Part shown: piece by piece, positions 1 to 7,147 of the stretch
Layout of the letters: each line of letters begins with the position of its first letter
Position numbering within the stretch: position 1 is the stretch's first letter
NCBI GenBank assembly: GCA_016930055.1
Contig: JAFGHP010000033.1
Span: forward strand, 1-41,501
DNA from: Candidatus Bathyarchaeota archaeon
GTDB lineage: Archaea; Thermoproteota; Bathyarchaeia; TCS64
Length of the DNA: 41,501 nt
Direction: 5' to 3'
Notes under the pieces: generated by a model
What the model was told of the DNA's origin: nothing
Databases searched by the model: none
The model's input: only the letters and a program-made list of their open reading frames with translations
Translations under genes and position numbers: made by a program

Positions 1-2
1 AT

Positions 3-629
3 CAAACCAACCTTAGCTGGATGCAAGGTGAGTTGAATATTATTTTTCTGGAACCAGTAGGTGACTTGATTAAATTCTGTGCATCAATTAATGTTACTTA
101 TCATTCTCAGCCAGTATACAATAGAACCAGCGTCTTATTGTATAACCCAGTGACGAACGAGGTTTCTTATCTGAATCAAAGCGTTATTGGTGTTACTCTG
201 TTTTTCAAGAATTCTAATGGTCTTCTTGATGATGAATTGATCTCAAATGTTCCTGGATTCGAGTATGTCTGTGAAACCGTTCATAAATATAATTGTGATA
301 CGGTTGCAGGGAGGCAACCATGCATAACAACAACATCTTTTAACGTTGAATACCCGAAGGGATCAATTGGTTTATATTGTGAGTATGATGAGGACACAGG
401 AATTTTGGTATATACACATGGATTTATTGTTGATCCTGTTCTTTATTCTATGGGGATCATGTTTTTTGATACAACATATATGAATCTTGTTAATGAAGTT
501 GATTTGGGTCCAACGATCTTTGAGTGGGACTTACTTCTAATGAAGATGGGTGTCATTTCAGGGATTGTACTATTTATCTTTCTAATTGTGAAGAGGAAAC
601 AAGTAATAAAAATTATTTTAAAAAAGTAA
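3..629 (+). CDS. Partial C-terminal part of a membrane-anchored extracellular protein
   Basis: The reading frame is open to the left edge of the window. The ATG at 21 is therefore probably internal and the true start lies outside. About 209 residues are visible. A long polar region has several cysteines (two near residues 90-98, another in a GRQPC context, one in GLYCEY) and is followed by one hydrophobic segment near the end (about residues 180-200, GVISGIVLFIFLIV) and a lysine-rich tail. This is the layout of a type I membrane protein: ectodomain outside, one C-terminal anchor, positively charged cytoplasmic end. I recognise no family. The gene stands alone, with about 100 bases to the convergent tRNA-Ser. 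Its function is unknown. Confidence 0.6.
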   Translation, partial: QTNLSWMQGELNIIFLEPVGDLIKFCASINVTYHSQPVYNRTSVLLYNPVTNEVSYLNQSVIGVTLFFKNSNGLLDDELISNVPGFEYVCETVHKYNCDTVAGRQPCITTTSFNVEYPKGSIGLYCEYDEDTGILVYTHGFIVDPVLYSMGIMFFDTTYMNLVNEVDLGPTIFEWDLLLMKMGVISGIVLFIFLIVKRKQVIKIILKK

Positions 630-733
630 ATATTAAGGTGGTTTAATATAAATAGTCTAAAACCATATTACAATAAATGATTTAAACTATAACAAATCGT
701 GAAAATTAAATAATTCATTTAAATCGTTATAAG

Positions 734-816
734 CGCCGGGGGAGGGATTCGAACCCTCGAGAGCGAAGCTCACGGACTTAGCAGGCCCGCTCCATACCGG
801 GCTAGGAGACCCCAGC
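734..816 (-). tRNA. tRNA-Ser(GCT)
   Basis: On the minus strand an acceptor stem GCTGGGG pairs with CCCCGGC (one G-U pair). The T arm GAGGG-TTCGAAT-CCCTC, a D loop with GG and an anticodon loop CTGCTAA giving anticodon GCT are present. The long variable arm (GAGC-TTC-GCTC type) marks a class II tRNA, as expected for serine. CCA is not encoded. The discriminator base is G. Confidence 0.93.
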
Positions 817-900
817 TTTCCTTATACTTGCTGTAAATGCAAATAGCACTACAATTTTAAGGCTTTCTAGAGTTTTTATATGAATGAGATTTATTGAATA

Positions 901-1620
901 TTATTTTTTCTTTAATGTATCATCTATACTTGGTTTTAGTCGTTTTACTGATCCCTTTCCTCCTATGTAAGCTAAATTAGCATATCCTAAGAAGAGTCCT
1001 GTTTCTATAACACCTGGGACTGAATGTATTTCTTGTTCTAGCCACCATGGATCTTGTATTGGTCCAAAGTCTGCATCAATTAGATAATTTCCATTATCCG
1101 TTATTACTGGTCCAAGTTTTCCATTAGTAACTCTGATTGTTACTTTTGAACCTAATTTTTCTATTGCTTTTATTACGGGGGTTATAGCAAAAGGATATAC
1201 TTCAATTGGTAAAAGTTGTCCAATTCCAAGGGTCTCAGTAATTTTAGTATTATCTGCCATCAGGATATACTCTTTACATGCGGCAGCAATTATCTTTTCT
1301 CTGAATAAAGCGCCCCCTCCCCCTTTAATAGCATTCAGCTTATTGTCAATTTGATCAGCTCCATCTAACCCCAAATCAAGCTGAGGGTACTCATCAAGGG
1401 TTGTTAAGGGGATCTTCATTTTAATTGATTCAAACATTGTCTGAGAACTTGTTGGTACCCCCATAATATCATATAATTCACCAGAATCTAATAATTCCCC
1501 AATCATTTTGATTGCTTGTAAAGCTGTGCTACCACTGCCTAATCCTATAACCATTCCGTTTTCAATGTGCTTTACTGCTCTAAAAGCTGCCCTTCTTTTT
1601 CTTGCAGTTGTAGAGCTCAT
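901..1620 (-). CDS. rpiA: Ribose-5-phosphate isomerase A
   Basis: RpiA converts ribose 5-phosphate to ribulose 5-phosphate in the cytosol, supplying the non-oxidative pentose phosphate route or its archaeal equivalents. The 239-residue length is normal. The family signatures are visible: GLGSGST at about residues 26-32 (phosphate loop), DGAD at 86-89, KGGGGAL at 99-105 followed by E108 (general base region), and the DNTK loop near 123-126. The ATG lies 2 bases after the stop of the upstream membrane coiled-coil gene, so the two are very likely cotranscribed. An AGAGG ribosome binding site sits in the end of that gene. Assignment is firm from motifs. Confidence 0.95.
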   Translation of the reverse strand: MSSTTARKRRAAFRAVKHIENGMVIGLGSGSTALQAIKMIGELLDSGELYDIMGVPTSSQTMFESIKMKIPLTTLDEYPQLDLGLDGADQIDNKLNAIKGGGGALFREKIIAAACKEYILMADNTKITETLGIGQLLPIEVYPFAITPVIKAIEKLGSKVTIRVTNGKLGPVITDNGNYLIDADFGPIQDPWWLEQEIHSVPGVIETGLFLGYANLAYIGGKGSVKRLKPSIDDTLKKK

Positions 1621-1622
1621 AT

Positions 1623-2429
1623 TTATGCCTCTAATTCTAGTTTATCAAGCTCATCCAGTTCTTTTAATACTTCTTGCTTCAATTTGTTTAATCTAGCTTC
1701 AACATCCATTCGTGCTTCAGGTTGCTTAACATTATCAGTGTCCCCTTGTCCTTCAATTGTTTGTGATTCATTATTCTCATCAATATCTTCCAAAGAATCT
1801 AACGCTTCATCAACGACTTTTGGTTTAGGTGCAGCCCTACGTCTCTTTTGAACGCTGGTTACTTTTTGTTTTTGTTCAGCTTCTTCTTTAGTTGGTTCTT
1901 CAATTTTCAATTCTTTAATAATTGTATCAATTTTTTCTTGGGTTTGATTCAGAGTTGCTTCAAATTTCTTAATTATTTCTTCACGTATTGATTCAAGTTC
2001 TGCTAAACTGACTACTAATTCTGCATGTTTTAATTCTTCAGCTACTAACTTCATTTCTTCTTCATATGTTGATGATAACCGTATTCGCTCATCTTTACTA
2101 ATTTCACCTTCATCTTCAGCTTCAAAAAGACGTCTAAGAACCATACTAGTTATTTCTTGTTTAAGAGTTAATGTTCGAATATTACTTTTAGCTTTTTCAA
2201 TATCATTTATAGGAAACTTGCGATCAGAGGAAGGAAAAACTAAACGGTCTTTTAAAATACTTTCATGATTATCTTGACTTGTGGTTACTTGTTTTGGTGG
2301 ATCCATTGCGACTTTAACTTCTTTTTTATCTACGGGTTTAGTAGCTCTAATGAATGCGTAAATAGCTATTGCAGCAACTACGATAAGAGCTATTCCGAAT
2401 ATTACGTCTATTGTAAGGAGATCAGCCAT
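1623..2429 (-). CDS. Membrane-anchored coiled-coil protein of unknown function
   Basis: A 268-residue protein with one N-terminal membrane helix (about residues 5-26, VIFGIALIVVAAIAIYAFI). A long charged region follows, rich in E, K and L, with heptad-like stretches (about 65-150 and again over the last 30 residues). A basic proline-containing linker (QKRRRAAPKPK) separates the two coiled-coil parts. I chose the ATG at 2429 because GGAGAGGTGA lies just upstream of it; a GTG at 2438 is the alternative and falls inside that ribosome binding site. The gene runs directly into rpiA. No enzymatic motif is visible. It could be a scaffold or membrane-organising protein, but that is only a guess. Confidence 0.7.
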   Translation of the reverse strand: MADLLTIDVIFGIALIVVAAIAIYAFIRATKPVDKKEVKVAMDPPKQVTTSQDNHESILKDRLVFPSSDRKFPINDIEKAKSNIRTLTLKQEITSMVLRRLFEAEDEGEISKDERIRLSSTYEEEMKLVAEELKHAELVVSLAELESIREEIIKKFEATLNQTQEKIDTIIKELKIEEPTKEEAEQKQKVTSVQKRRRAAPKPKVVDEALDSLEDIDENNESQTIEGQGDTDNVKQPEARMDVEARLNKLKQEVLKELDELDKLELEA

Positions 2430-2560
2430 TACCTTCACCTCTCCATTAATTTGGTATAATATTTAAGCCTAAACATACATAAAGCTTATTTTAATGTAAT
2501 ATTTAAAACAAAAGACATTATTTATTTACAAATCAGCAAGAATATTGGTTGGAATAATAA

Positions 2561-3472
2561 ATGGAAAACGAGCTTGGACTTGGCAAAGTTTCTAAACAAG
2601 TTTTTAAACGATCTGTTTTACCTTTCATTTCTATTGAGGATATTGGATTAGATGGAACAATAATCAAATTAACTGAAAAAACAGTTATTGCCCACAGTCC
2701 AAGTATTGGCGTACCTCCTGAACCGTTAGGTTTTTTTGCGTTCCATTATGCTGCATCAAACGTTGCATGTAAATTTGGGAGACCAACACATCTAATCACA
2801 GGAATATATTTACCTTTAAAAACAAAAGAATCAGATTTAAAATTAATAACTAAAACACTTGGAGACGAAGCTAAAAAATTTAATGTAAAAATTGTTGCAG
2901 GGCAAACTGCAACATATGCAGGTTTAGAAATTCCCTTTATATCGACAACATGTCTTGGTGAATTAATTAAAGAACCTTTGAAACCCCAAATAGGAGATCT
3001 TGTTTTACTAATCGGTGAAATAGGTAAGGAAATATTATGGTTGAAAAAAATTTTCGATGGTGAAAAAGATGAGACTTGGAAAGAACTTTCAGCATTATCT
3101 CTGATACTAAATCTACAAAACATAGATGGAATGAAGTTAATGCATGATGTTTCAGAAGGTGGAGTAAAAAGAGCATTATTAGAAATAATTCAAAACACAT
3201 CTTTGAGTTTAACTTTTAATTCAAATATTATCAAATATGCGAAAAACGCAGACGAACTTCCCGATATTCTTAGTGCACCAACTTACAGTGTTTTAATTGC
3301 TATAATAAAACCAGATATCTTTGAGAATGTTCAAAAAACATGTCTAGATAATTCATTTCCTTGTATTATCTTAGGGAAATTAACAAAAGGAACCGATTTA
3401 ATCATCGATGGGAAAAAGGTTTATGATCAAGATAGAATTCTCTTAGATGAAATTTATGGTAAATTTAAATAA
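2561..3472 (+). CDS. AIR synthase-related (PurM/HypE-like) protein
   Basis: A 303-residue member of the PurM/AIR-synthase superfamily, which uses ATP to phosphorylate or activate small substrates. The N-terminal half (about residues 25-145) shows the AIRS pattern: an EDIGLDG-type acidic segment, AASNVACKFGRP (the counterpart of the 'NDIAAMGA' helix) and KIVAGQTATYAG (the counterpart of 'iVGGHT'). The C-terminal half contains LMHDVSEGGV (about 193-202), typical of the AIRS_C domain. HypE, ThiL, PurM and SelD all belong here. It lacks an obvious GDDAA motif of ThiL and the C-terminal cysteine of HypE. It lies directly upstream of the riboswitch-controlled thiC, but has no riboswitch of its own. 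The specific substrate is unknown. Confidence 0.8.
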   Translation: MENELGLGKVSKQVFKRSVLPFISIEDIGLDGTIIKLTEKTVIAHSPSIGVPPEPLGFFAFHYAASNVACKFGRPTHLITGIYLPLKTKESDLKLITKTLGDEAKKFNVKIVAGQTATYAGLEIPFISTTCLGELIKEPLKPQIGDLVLLIGEIGKEILWLKKIFDGEKDETWKELSALSLILNLQNIDGMKLMHDVSEGGVKRALLEIIQNTSLSLTFNSNIIKYAKNADELPDILSAPTYSVLIAIIKPDIFENVQKTCLDNSFPCIILGKLTKGTDLIIDGKKVYDQDRILLDEIYGKFK

Positions 3473-3529
3473 TTTGTTTAATTTATAATAACAATATTTT
3501 TAATAATTAGTAGTTATACCAATTAAACG

Positions 3530-3619
3530 CAAGAAGGGGAGCTAGGAAATACCTGGCTGAGAGGACGAAAGTCGTCGACCCATAAAACCTGATCCGGATA
3601 ATACCGGCGGAGGGAACAA
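3530..3619 (+). promoter_or_regulatory. TPP riboswitch (THI box) upstream of thiC
   Basis: The conserved THI-box elements are present: GGGGAGC at 3536-3542, CTGAGAGG from 3557, and the 3' block ACCTGATCC...GGATAATACCGGCGGAGGGA at 3587-3615. Helices can be drawn: CTAGG with CCTGG (P3), GAC-GAAA-GTC (P3a hairpin), and CCGG-ATAATA-CCGG (P4). A TATA-like AATATTTTTAATAA lies about 30 bases upstream, so transcription probably begins at the aptamer. I see no convincing P1 closing helix. The aptamer is followed by a leader of about 150 bases before the thiC ATG. Confidence 0.93.
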
Positions 3620-3772
3620 AAATATACAATATAGAACCCAACACCAAAAATATTTTAATCACAGTCTATTTCATAAAAAAATTTCTCGAATACAAAAAAT
3701 ATTATTATGTTCAAAATATTTTGATTATATTTCCTATTTTTCCCTTCAGCAATTTAATGGGAAGTTAAAAAA

Positions 3773-5068
3773 ATGTATACTCAAATGGAATATGCAAAAA
3801 ATGGTAAACTCACCGAAGAGATGAAATTAGTTGCTAAAATTGAAGAAGTGACTGAAGAATTTATAATGAAAGGTTTAGCTGCTGGAAGGATTGTTATTCC
3901 TAAAAATGTTAAACATGAAATCAATTCTATTGGTATTGGTGAAGGATTAACAATTAAAGTGAATGCAAATATTGGTACTTCAAAAGATATATGTGATATT
4001 GATTTAGAGATCAATAAAGCTAAGGTAGCAAAAAAAGCTGGTGCTGATACTCTTATGGATCTAAGCACTGGTGGTGACATAGATTTTATCCGCAATCGAA
4101 TTTTAAGAGAGGTTCCAATATGTTTAGGAACCGTTCCAATTTATCAAGCTGCAATTGATGCCCAATTAAAAAATGATGCCATAGTTGACATGACCGAGGA
4201 TGATATTTTCAACACTATAGAAAAAAACGCGAAAAATGGTGTAGATTTTATTACAGTCCATTGTGGTATCAATAAATTAACTGTTGAAACAATTAAGAAA
4301 CATAAACGATTAACTGGAATTGTTAGCAGGGGAGGAACATTTCTAGCAGCATGGATAATGCATAATGGAAGAGAAAACCCCCTCTACGAAAACTATGATT
4401 ACTTATTAGAACTAGCAAAAAAATATGACATGACGCTCAGTCTAGGTGATGGCTTACGTCCAGGATGTATAAATGATGCAACGGATATTCTTCAAATACA
4501 AGAACTTTTGGTTCTTGGAGAACTTGTTGAAAGAGCTAGAGCCTTTGGAGTCCAATGTATGGTTGAAGGTCCGGGACATGTTCCTATTGATCAAATAGCC
4601 ATGAATGTACAATTAGAGAAAACAATCTGTAAAGGCGCACCCTTCTATGTTTTAGGTCCTATTGTCACTGATGTAGCCCCCGGATATGATCATATTACGA
4701 GTGCGATTGGTGGATCAGTGGCTGCAATGTCGGGAGCAGACTTTTTATGTTATGTTACACAAACAGAACATATAGGATTACCGGATATTGAAGATGTGAA
4801 AGAAGGGGTAATTGTCACAAGGATAGCTGCACATTCAGGCGATCTTATAAGAAGAAAGAGAATCGCTTCTAGATGGGATTATAAAATATCTGAAGCGAGA
4901 GCAGAACTTAATTGGGACAAACAAATAAATCTAGCAATTAATCCTGAAAAAGTTAAAACATTATTAGAAAAAAGAAGCCCTACTACCACAGCAGAAAAAG
5001 GCTGTAGCATGTGTGGAGACTTTTGTGCAATAAAAATTCTGAAACAATATATGAAATCAGAACATTAA
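3773..5068 (+). CDS. thiC: Phosphomethylpyrimidine synthase ThiC
   Basis: ThiC converts aminoimidazole ribotide to hydroxymethylpyrimidine phosphate, the pyrimidine half of thiamine, using a [4Fe-4S] cluster and S-adenosylmethionine. The 431 residues match the shorter archaeal form. Visible marks include DLSTGGD near residue 102, VEGPGHVP (about 263-270), LGPIVTDVAPGYDHI (about 291-305) and the C-terminal cluster cysteines C411, C414 and C418 (CSMCGDFC, spacing CX2CX3C). The start ATG at 3773 is about 155 bases after the TPP aptamer; an in-frame ATG follows at 3785. Expression is very probably controlled by thiamine pyrophosphate. Confidence 0.95.
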   Translation: MYTQMEYAKNGKLTEEMKLVAKIEEVTEEFIMKGLAAGRIVIPKNVKHEINSIGIGEGLTIKVNANIGTSKDICDIDLEINKAKVAKKAGADTLMDLSTGGDIDFIRNRILREVPICLGTVPIYQAAIDAQLKNDAIVDMTEDDIFNTIEKNAKNGVDFITVHCGINKLTVETIKKHKRLTGIVSRGGTFLAAWIMHNGRENPLYENYDYLLELAKKYDMTLSLGDGLRPGCINDATDILQIQELLVLGELVERARAFGVQCMVEGPGHVPIDQIAMNVQLEKTICKGAPFYVLGPIVTDVAPGYDHITSAIGGSVAAMSGADFLCYVTQTEHIGLPDIEDVKEGVIVTRIAAHSGDLIRRKRIASRWDYKISEARAELNWDKQINLAINPEKVKTLLEKRSPTTTAEKGCSMCGDFCAIKILKQYMKSEH

Positions 5069-5105
5069 TCTATACCCAAAAGATTATAGTGTTAATTGAT
5101 AAAAA

Positions 5106-5154
5106 TTTATTTTTTTTTATAATAAATTTCTATTTTTTACGTTTTTTTTCTTAA
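5106..5154 (+). terminator. T-rich terminator after thiC
   Basis: Runs of 9, 6 and 8 T residues follow the thiC stop within about 85 bases, with no strong hairpin. Poly-T tracts of this kind are the usual archaeal transcription termination signal. The next promoter and riboswitch begin right after, which fits separate transcription of thiC and thiT. Confidence 0.45.
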
Positions 5155-5183
5155 ACTTTATATTATTCAATAAAATTAAAGTG

Positions 5184-5274
5184 CACGAAGGGGAGCTAGG
5201 CTATAACCTGGCTGAGAGGACAACTGTCGTCGACCCATAAAACCTGATCCGGATAATACCGGCGGAGGGATGTG
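5184..5274 (+). promoter_or_regulatory. TPP riboswitch (THI box) upstream of thiT-like gene
   Basis: A second THI box nearly identical in its core to the one before thiC: GGGGAGC at 5190-5196, CTGAGAGG from 5212, and ACCTGATCC...GGAGGGA at 5242-5270. The P3a hairpin here is GAC-AACT-GTC instead of GAC-GAAA-GTC, so the stem is kept while the loop differs. A short P1 (CACG with TGTG, one G-U pair) can close the aptamer. A TATA-like element (TTTATATTATT) at about 5157-5167 places the transcript start at the aptamer. The GGAGG at 5264-5268 is both the conserved 3' aptamer strand and a plausible ribosome binding site, pointing to translational control. Confidence 0.94.
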
Positions 5275-5306
5275 AAATAAACAGTGAAAAAATAAATACC
5301 AAAGAA

Positions 5307-5795
5307 TTGGCTGAGATTTCAGTAACTGTTGCACTTTCCGTTATTTTAAATCAGATATATTTATACAGACTTCCATGGGGTGGTTCAATCACAGCTGGAA
5401 GTATGGTACCAATTATGTTACTTGCACTTAGGCGAGGTCCAAAGGTTGGAATTATTGCAGGAGCAATATTTGGTTTAGTCCAAATGACATTAGAAGGATA
5501 CATATATTATCCTTTACAAATAATTTTGGATTATCCATTAGCTTTTGCTTGCCTTGGATTAGCGGGCATGTTTAAGAAGTATCCCCTTATAGGCGTCATA
5601 GTATCTCTTACTGGGCGCTTCCTCTCCCACTTCATATCTGGAGTTGTTTTTTTTGCGGAGTATGCACCCCCAGATATGGGCCCGTACGTTTATAGTGCAG
5701 TATATAATGGAAGCTATATTCTTGGTGAAATAATTATTAGTGGAATAATAATTTATCTGATTTGGAAACGTATGCCTCAAATACTGAGTATTTAA
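5307..5795 (+). CDS. thiT: ThiT-like thiamine transporter, ECF S-component
   Basis: About 162 residues with five to six hydrophobic segments, matching the size and profile of the ThiT substrate-binding subunit of energy-coupling-factor transporters. Marks: RLPWGGSITAGSMVPIMLLALRRG near the N terminus (the 'GGSI..GSM.P' pattern of ThiT) and the acidic/aromatic YIYYPLQIILDYPLAF segment. The TPP riboswitch directly upstream strongly supports thiamine import. The transporter's ATPase and EcfT partner are not in the window. The TTG at 5307 is the only ordinary start codon in frame, but it has no ribosome binding site. The open frame continues up to the riboswitch, where GGAGG is spaced correctly for an ATA at 5277. 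Confidence 0.85.
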   Translation: MAEISVTVALSVILNQIYLYRLPWGGSITAGSMVPIMLLALRRGPKVGIIAGAIFGLVQMTLEGYIYYPLQIILDYPLAFACLGLAGMFKKYPLIGVIVSLTGRFLSHFISGVVFFAEYAPPDMGPYVYSAVYNGSYILGEIIISGIIIYLIWKRMPQILSI

Positions 5796-5815
5796 TTCCT
5801 TTTTATTTTTTTTCA
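5789..5815 (+). terminator. T-rich terminator between convergent thiT and pcc1
   Basis: Two T runs (5 and 8) overlap and follow the thiT stop in the 7-base gap and the end of the convergent pcc1 gene. They fit an archaeal poly-T terminator on the plus strand. No hairpin is needed or seen. Confidence 0.45.
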
Positions 5816-6066
5816 AATTTACTTGTAATATTAATTATTCCATTTATCCAATATAGATATGTGTTAACTGCTGATCTTAAGCTTGTTATATCTTCGGATT
5901 CAATTAATATTTTTATCCCTTTATCAAATGATACGATTTGAATTTTAGATCTATCTGATGGCGTGTTTTCTGTTTCAGGTTTAAGAGCATTAATAATGAC
6001 TTTTGAAATTTCTTTATTAATAAAAACATTGATTTCAGTTTTAGCTATTAATTTTTCTGAAACCAA
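5803..6066 (-). CDS. pcc1: KEOPS complex subunit Pcc1
   Basis: An 87-residue protein matching the small Pcc1 subunit of KEOPS, the complex that adds threonylcarbamoyl to A37 of tRNAs that read ANN codons. Pcc1 is a small alpha/beta dimerisation and tRNA-binding subunit. The pattern of central strand KIQIVSFDKGIKILIESED followed by a helix SLRSAVNTYLYWINGII is typical. The start is the TTG at 6066, since an in-frame stop lies just upstream and no ATG is available. It is the last gene of the exosome operon, 23 bases after rpl37ae, a neighbourhood found in many archaea. Identification rests on size, pattern and context. Confidence 0.8.
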   Translation of the reverse strand: MVSEKLIAKTEINVFINKEISKVIINALKPETENTPSDRSKIQIVSFDKGIKILIESEDITSLRSAVNTYLYWINGIINITSKFEKK

Positions 6067-6089
6067 AAAAACGCCTTAAAAAAATATGA

Positions 6090-6344
6090 TTAAACTCCAG
6101 TTTTAACTCTGGTGGATGCTTGTCCACTTTTAGTACTAGGAATATAAGCTCCACCAGCAAACCTTAAACCACATTTTCTGCAATTCCAGATCCCTGAGCT
6201 TTCTCTTTTTACTGCTAAACTTGCACAGCTTGGACATTTATGGGATGCTTTCATTTGTAAAACTATTCTGGTCCATCTTTTCTGAAGAGCTGCACCGCCT
6301 CTAGTTCTAAGTCTAAGTCCGAAAGTTTTCTTCTTTTTAGTCAT
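6090..6344 (-). CDS. rpl37ae: Large-subunit ribosomal protein L37Ae (eL43)
   Basis: An 84-residue zinc-ribbon ribosomal protein of the 50S subunit. The N-terminal basic TFGLRLRTRGGAALQKRW segment binds rRNA. The zinc ligands are C37 and C40 (CPSC) and C55 and C58 (CRKC). I chose the ATG at 6344 because it gives the standard N terminus (MTKKKKTFG) and overlaps the rrp42 stop by 4 bases (ATGA), with GGAG upstream; an ATG at 6407 would add 21 atypical residues read through rrp42. Translational coupling with rrp42 is likely. Confidence 0.95.
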   Translation of the reverse strand: MTKKKKTFGLRLRTRGGAALQKRWTRIVLQMKASHKCPSCASLAVKRESSGIWNCRKCGLRFAGGAYIPSTKSGQASTRVKTGV

Positions 6345-7147
6345 TGCATAGTCTCCATTGTCTTTGCTCTTATCTCTGGCGCTTTTGCTTTCGCAATATT
6401 TATGCATTTCTTTATTTCATCGGTTGTTAATCCAGCTGAACCGCTTTTTTGCATTGTACATATGTTGCCGTCTTCATCGAAAGTTATTGTTAATCGAACA
6501 TCCATTACCTCTTCTTCGTCTGCATTTGGATCAAGGATGAAATTATCTCCAATTTTAATTACACTTACAGGTATTGGTTTTTTTCTTATTGTTAAAGGAA
6601 CTTTTTTATCAGTTAATACTGGTTCACCTTTTTTTATCTCATATACTGGTTTCTTAGCTTTAAGTAATGCTGCAATTGCTCCAGCACCACAAGCATCAAT
6701 TAAATTTCCATCATAGTTTAAAATATAAAAATCAATGAATACTATATGAACAAGTTTTCCACTTATTATATTTAATTCATTTGTATCCAAAATCTCTGCA
6801 GATCTTAAGCCTCTATCAACAACTCTTGCTAATTCTATGCTATCTTCATTTGGTGGTCCAGGCTCCCAAGAAGGATGTGCTATAGGAGTAAATTCTGCAT
6901 TAGTCATCATTACACCTTCATCAGGTGTATCTTCGAAAGGTGTTCCTGTTCCTACTTTTACGCCAACCATTAAATGAGTCTTGCCAAGCTTGACTTCTGC
7001 TGAACCCTCAGATTTAGCTAGCACATCTGATTTAATTATTAATGGTCTGTATTCTTCTAGACTTCTTCCATCCATTCTTTTTCCGGTTGATAGTACTTCG
7101 TTGATCTTTTTTTGTTTTAAATGTGAAACTACATTCGATTTGCTCAT
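6341..7147 (-). CDS. rrp42: Exosome complex subunit Rrp42
   Basis: A 268-residue RNase PH-fold subunit. In archaea three Rrp42 and three Rrp41 subunits form the hexameric ring of the RNA exosome, where Rrp42 is structurally required but not itself catalytic. Visible marks: GKRMDGRSLEEYRP (about 17-30), GKTHLMVGVKVGTGTP, and DACGAGAIAALLKAK in the second half. Its ATG overlaps the rrp41 stop (ATGA) and follows GGAGGT. It sits between rrp41 and rpl37ae in the conserved archaeal exosome superoperon. Confidence 0.96.
   Translation of the reverse strand: MSKSNVVSHLKQKKINEVLSTGKRMDGRSLEEYRPLIIKSDVLAKSEGSAEVKLGKTHLMVGVKVGTGTPFEDTPDEGVMMTNAEFTPIAHPSWEPGPPNEDSIELARVVDRGLRSAEILDTNELNIISGKLVHIVFIDFYILNYDGNLIDACGAGAIAALLKAKKPVYEIKKGEPVLTDKKVPLTIRKKPIPVSVIKIGDNFILDPNADEEEVMDVRLTITFDEDGNICTMQKSGSAGLTTDEIKKCINIAKAKAPEIRAKTMETMQ

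Noticed and set aside
2746-3123. Minus-strand open frame of 125 codons inside the PurM-like gene
   Set aside because: It is a shadow of the real gene: no recognisable protein pattern, no ribosome binding site, and complete overlap with a well-supported gene.
6345-6407. Longer start for L37Ae at 6407
   Set aside because: It would read through rrp42 and add residues not seen in the ribosomal protein; the ATG at 6344 fits the usual N terminus and the ATGA overlap.
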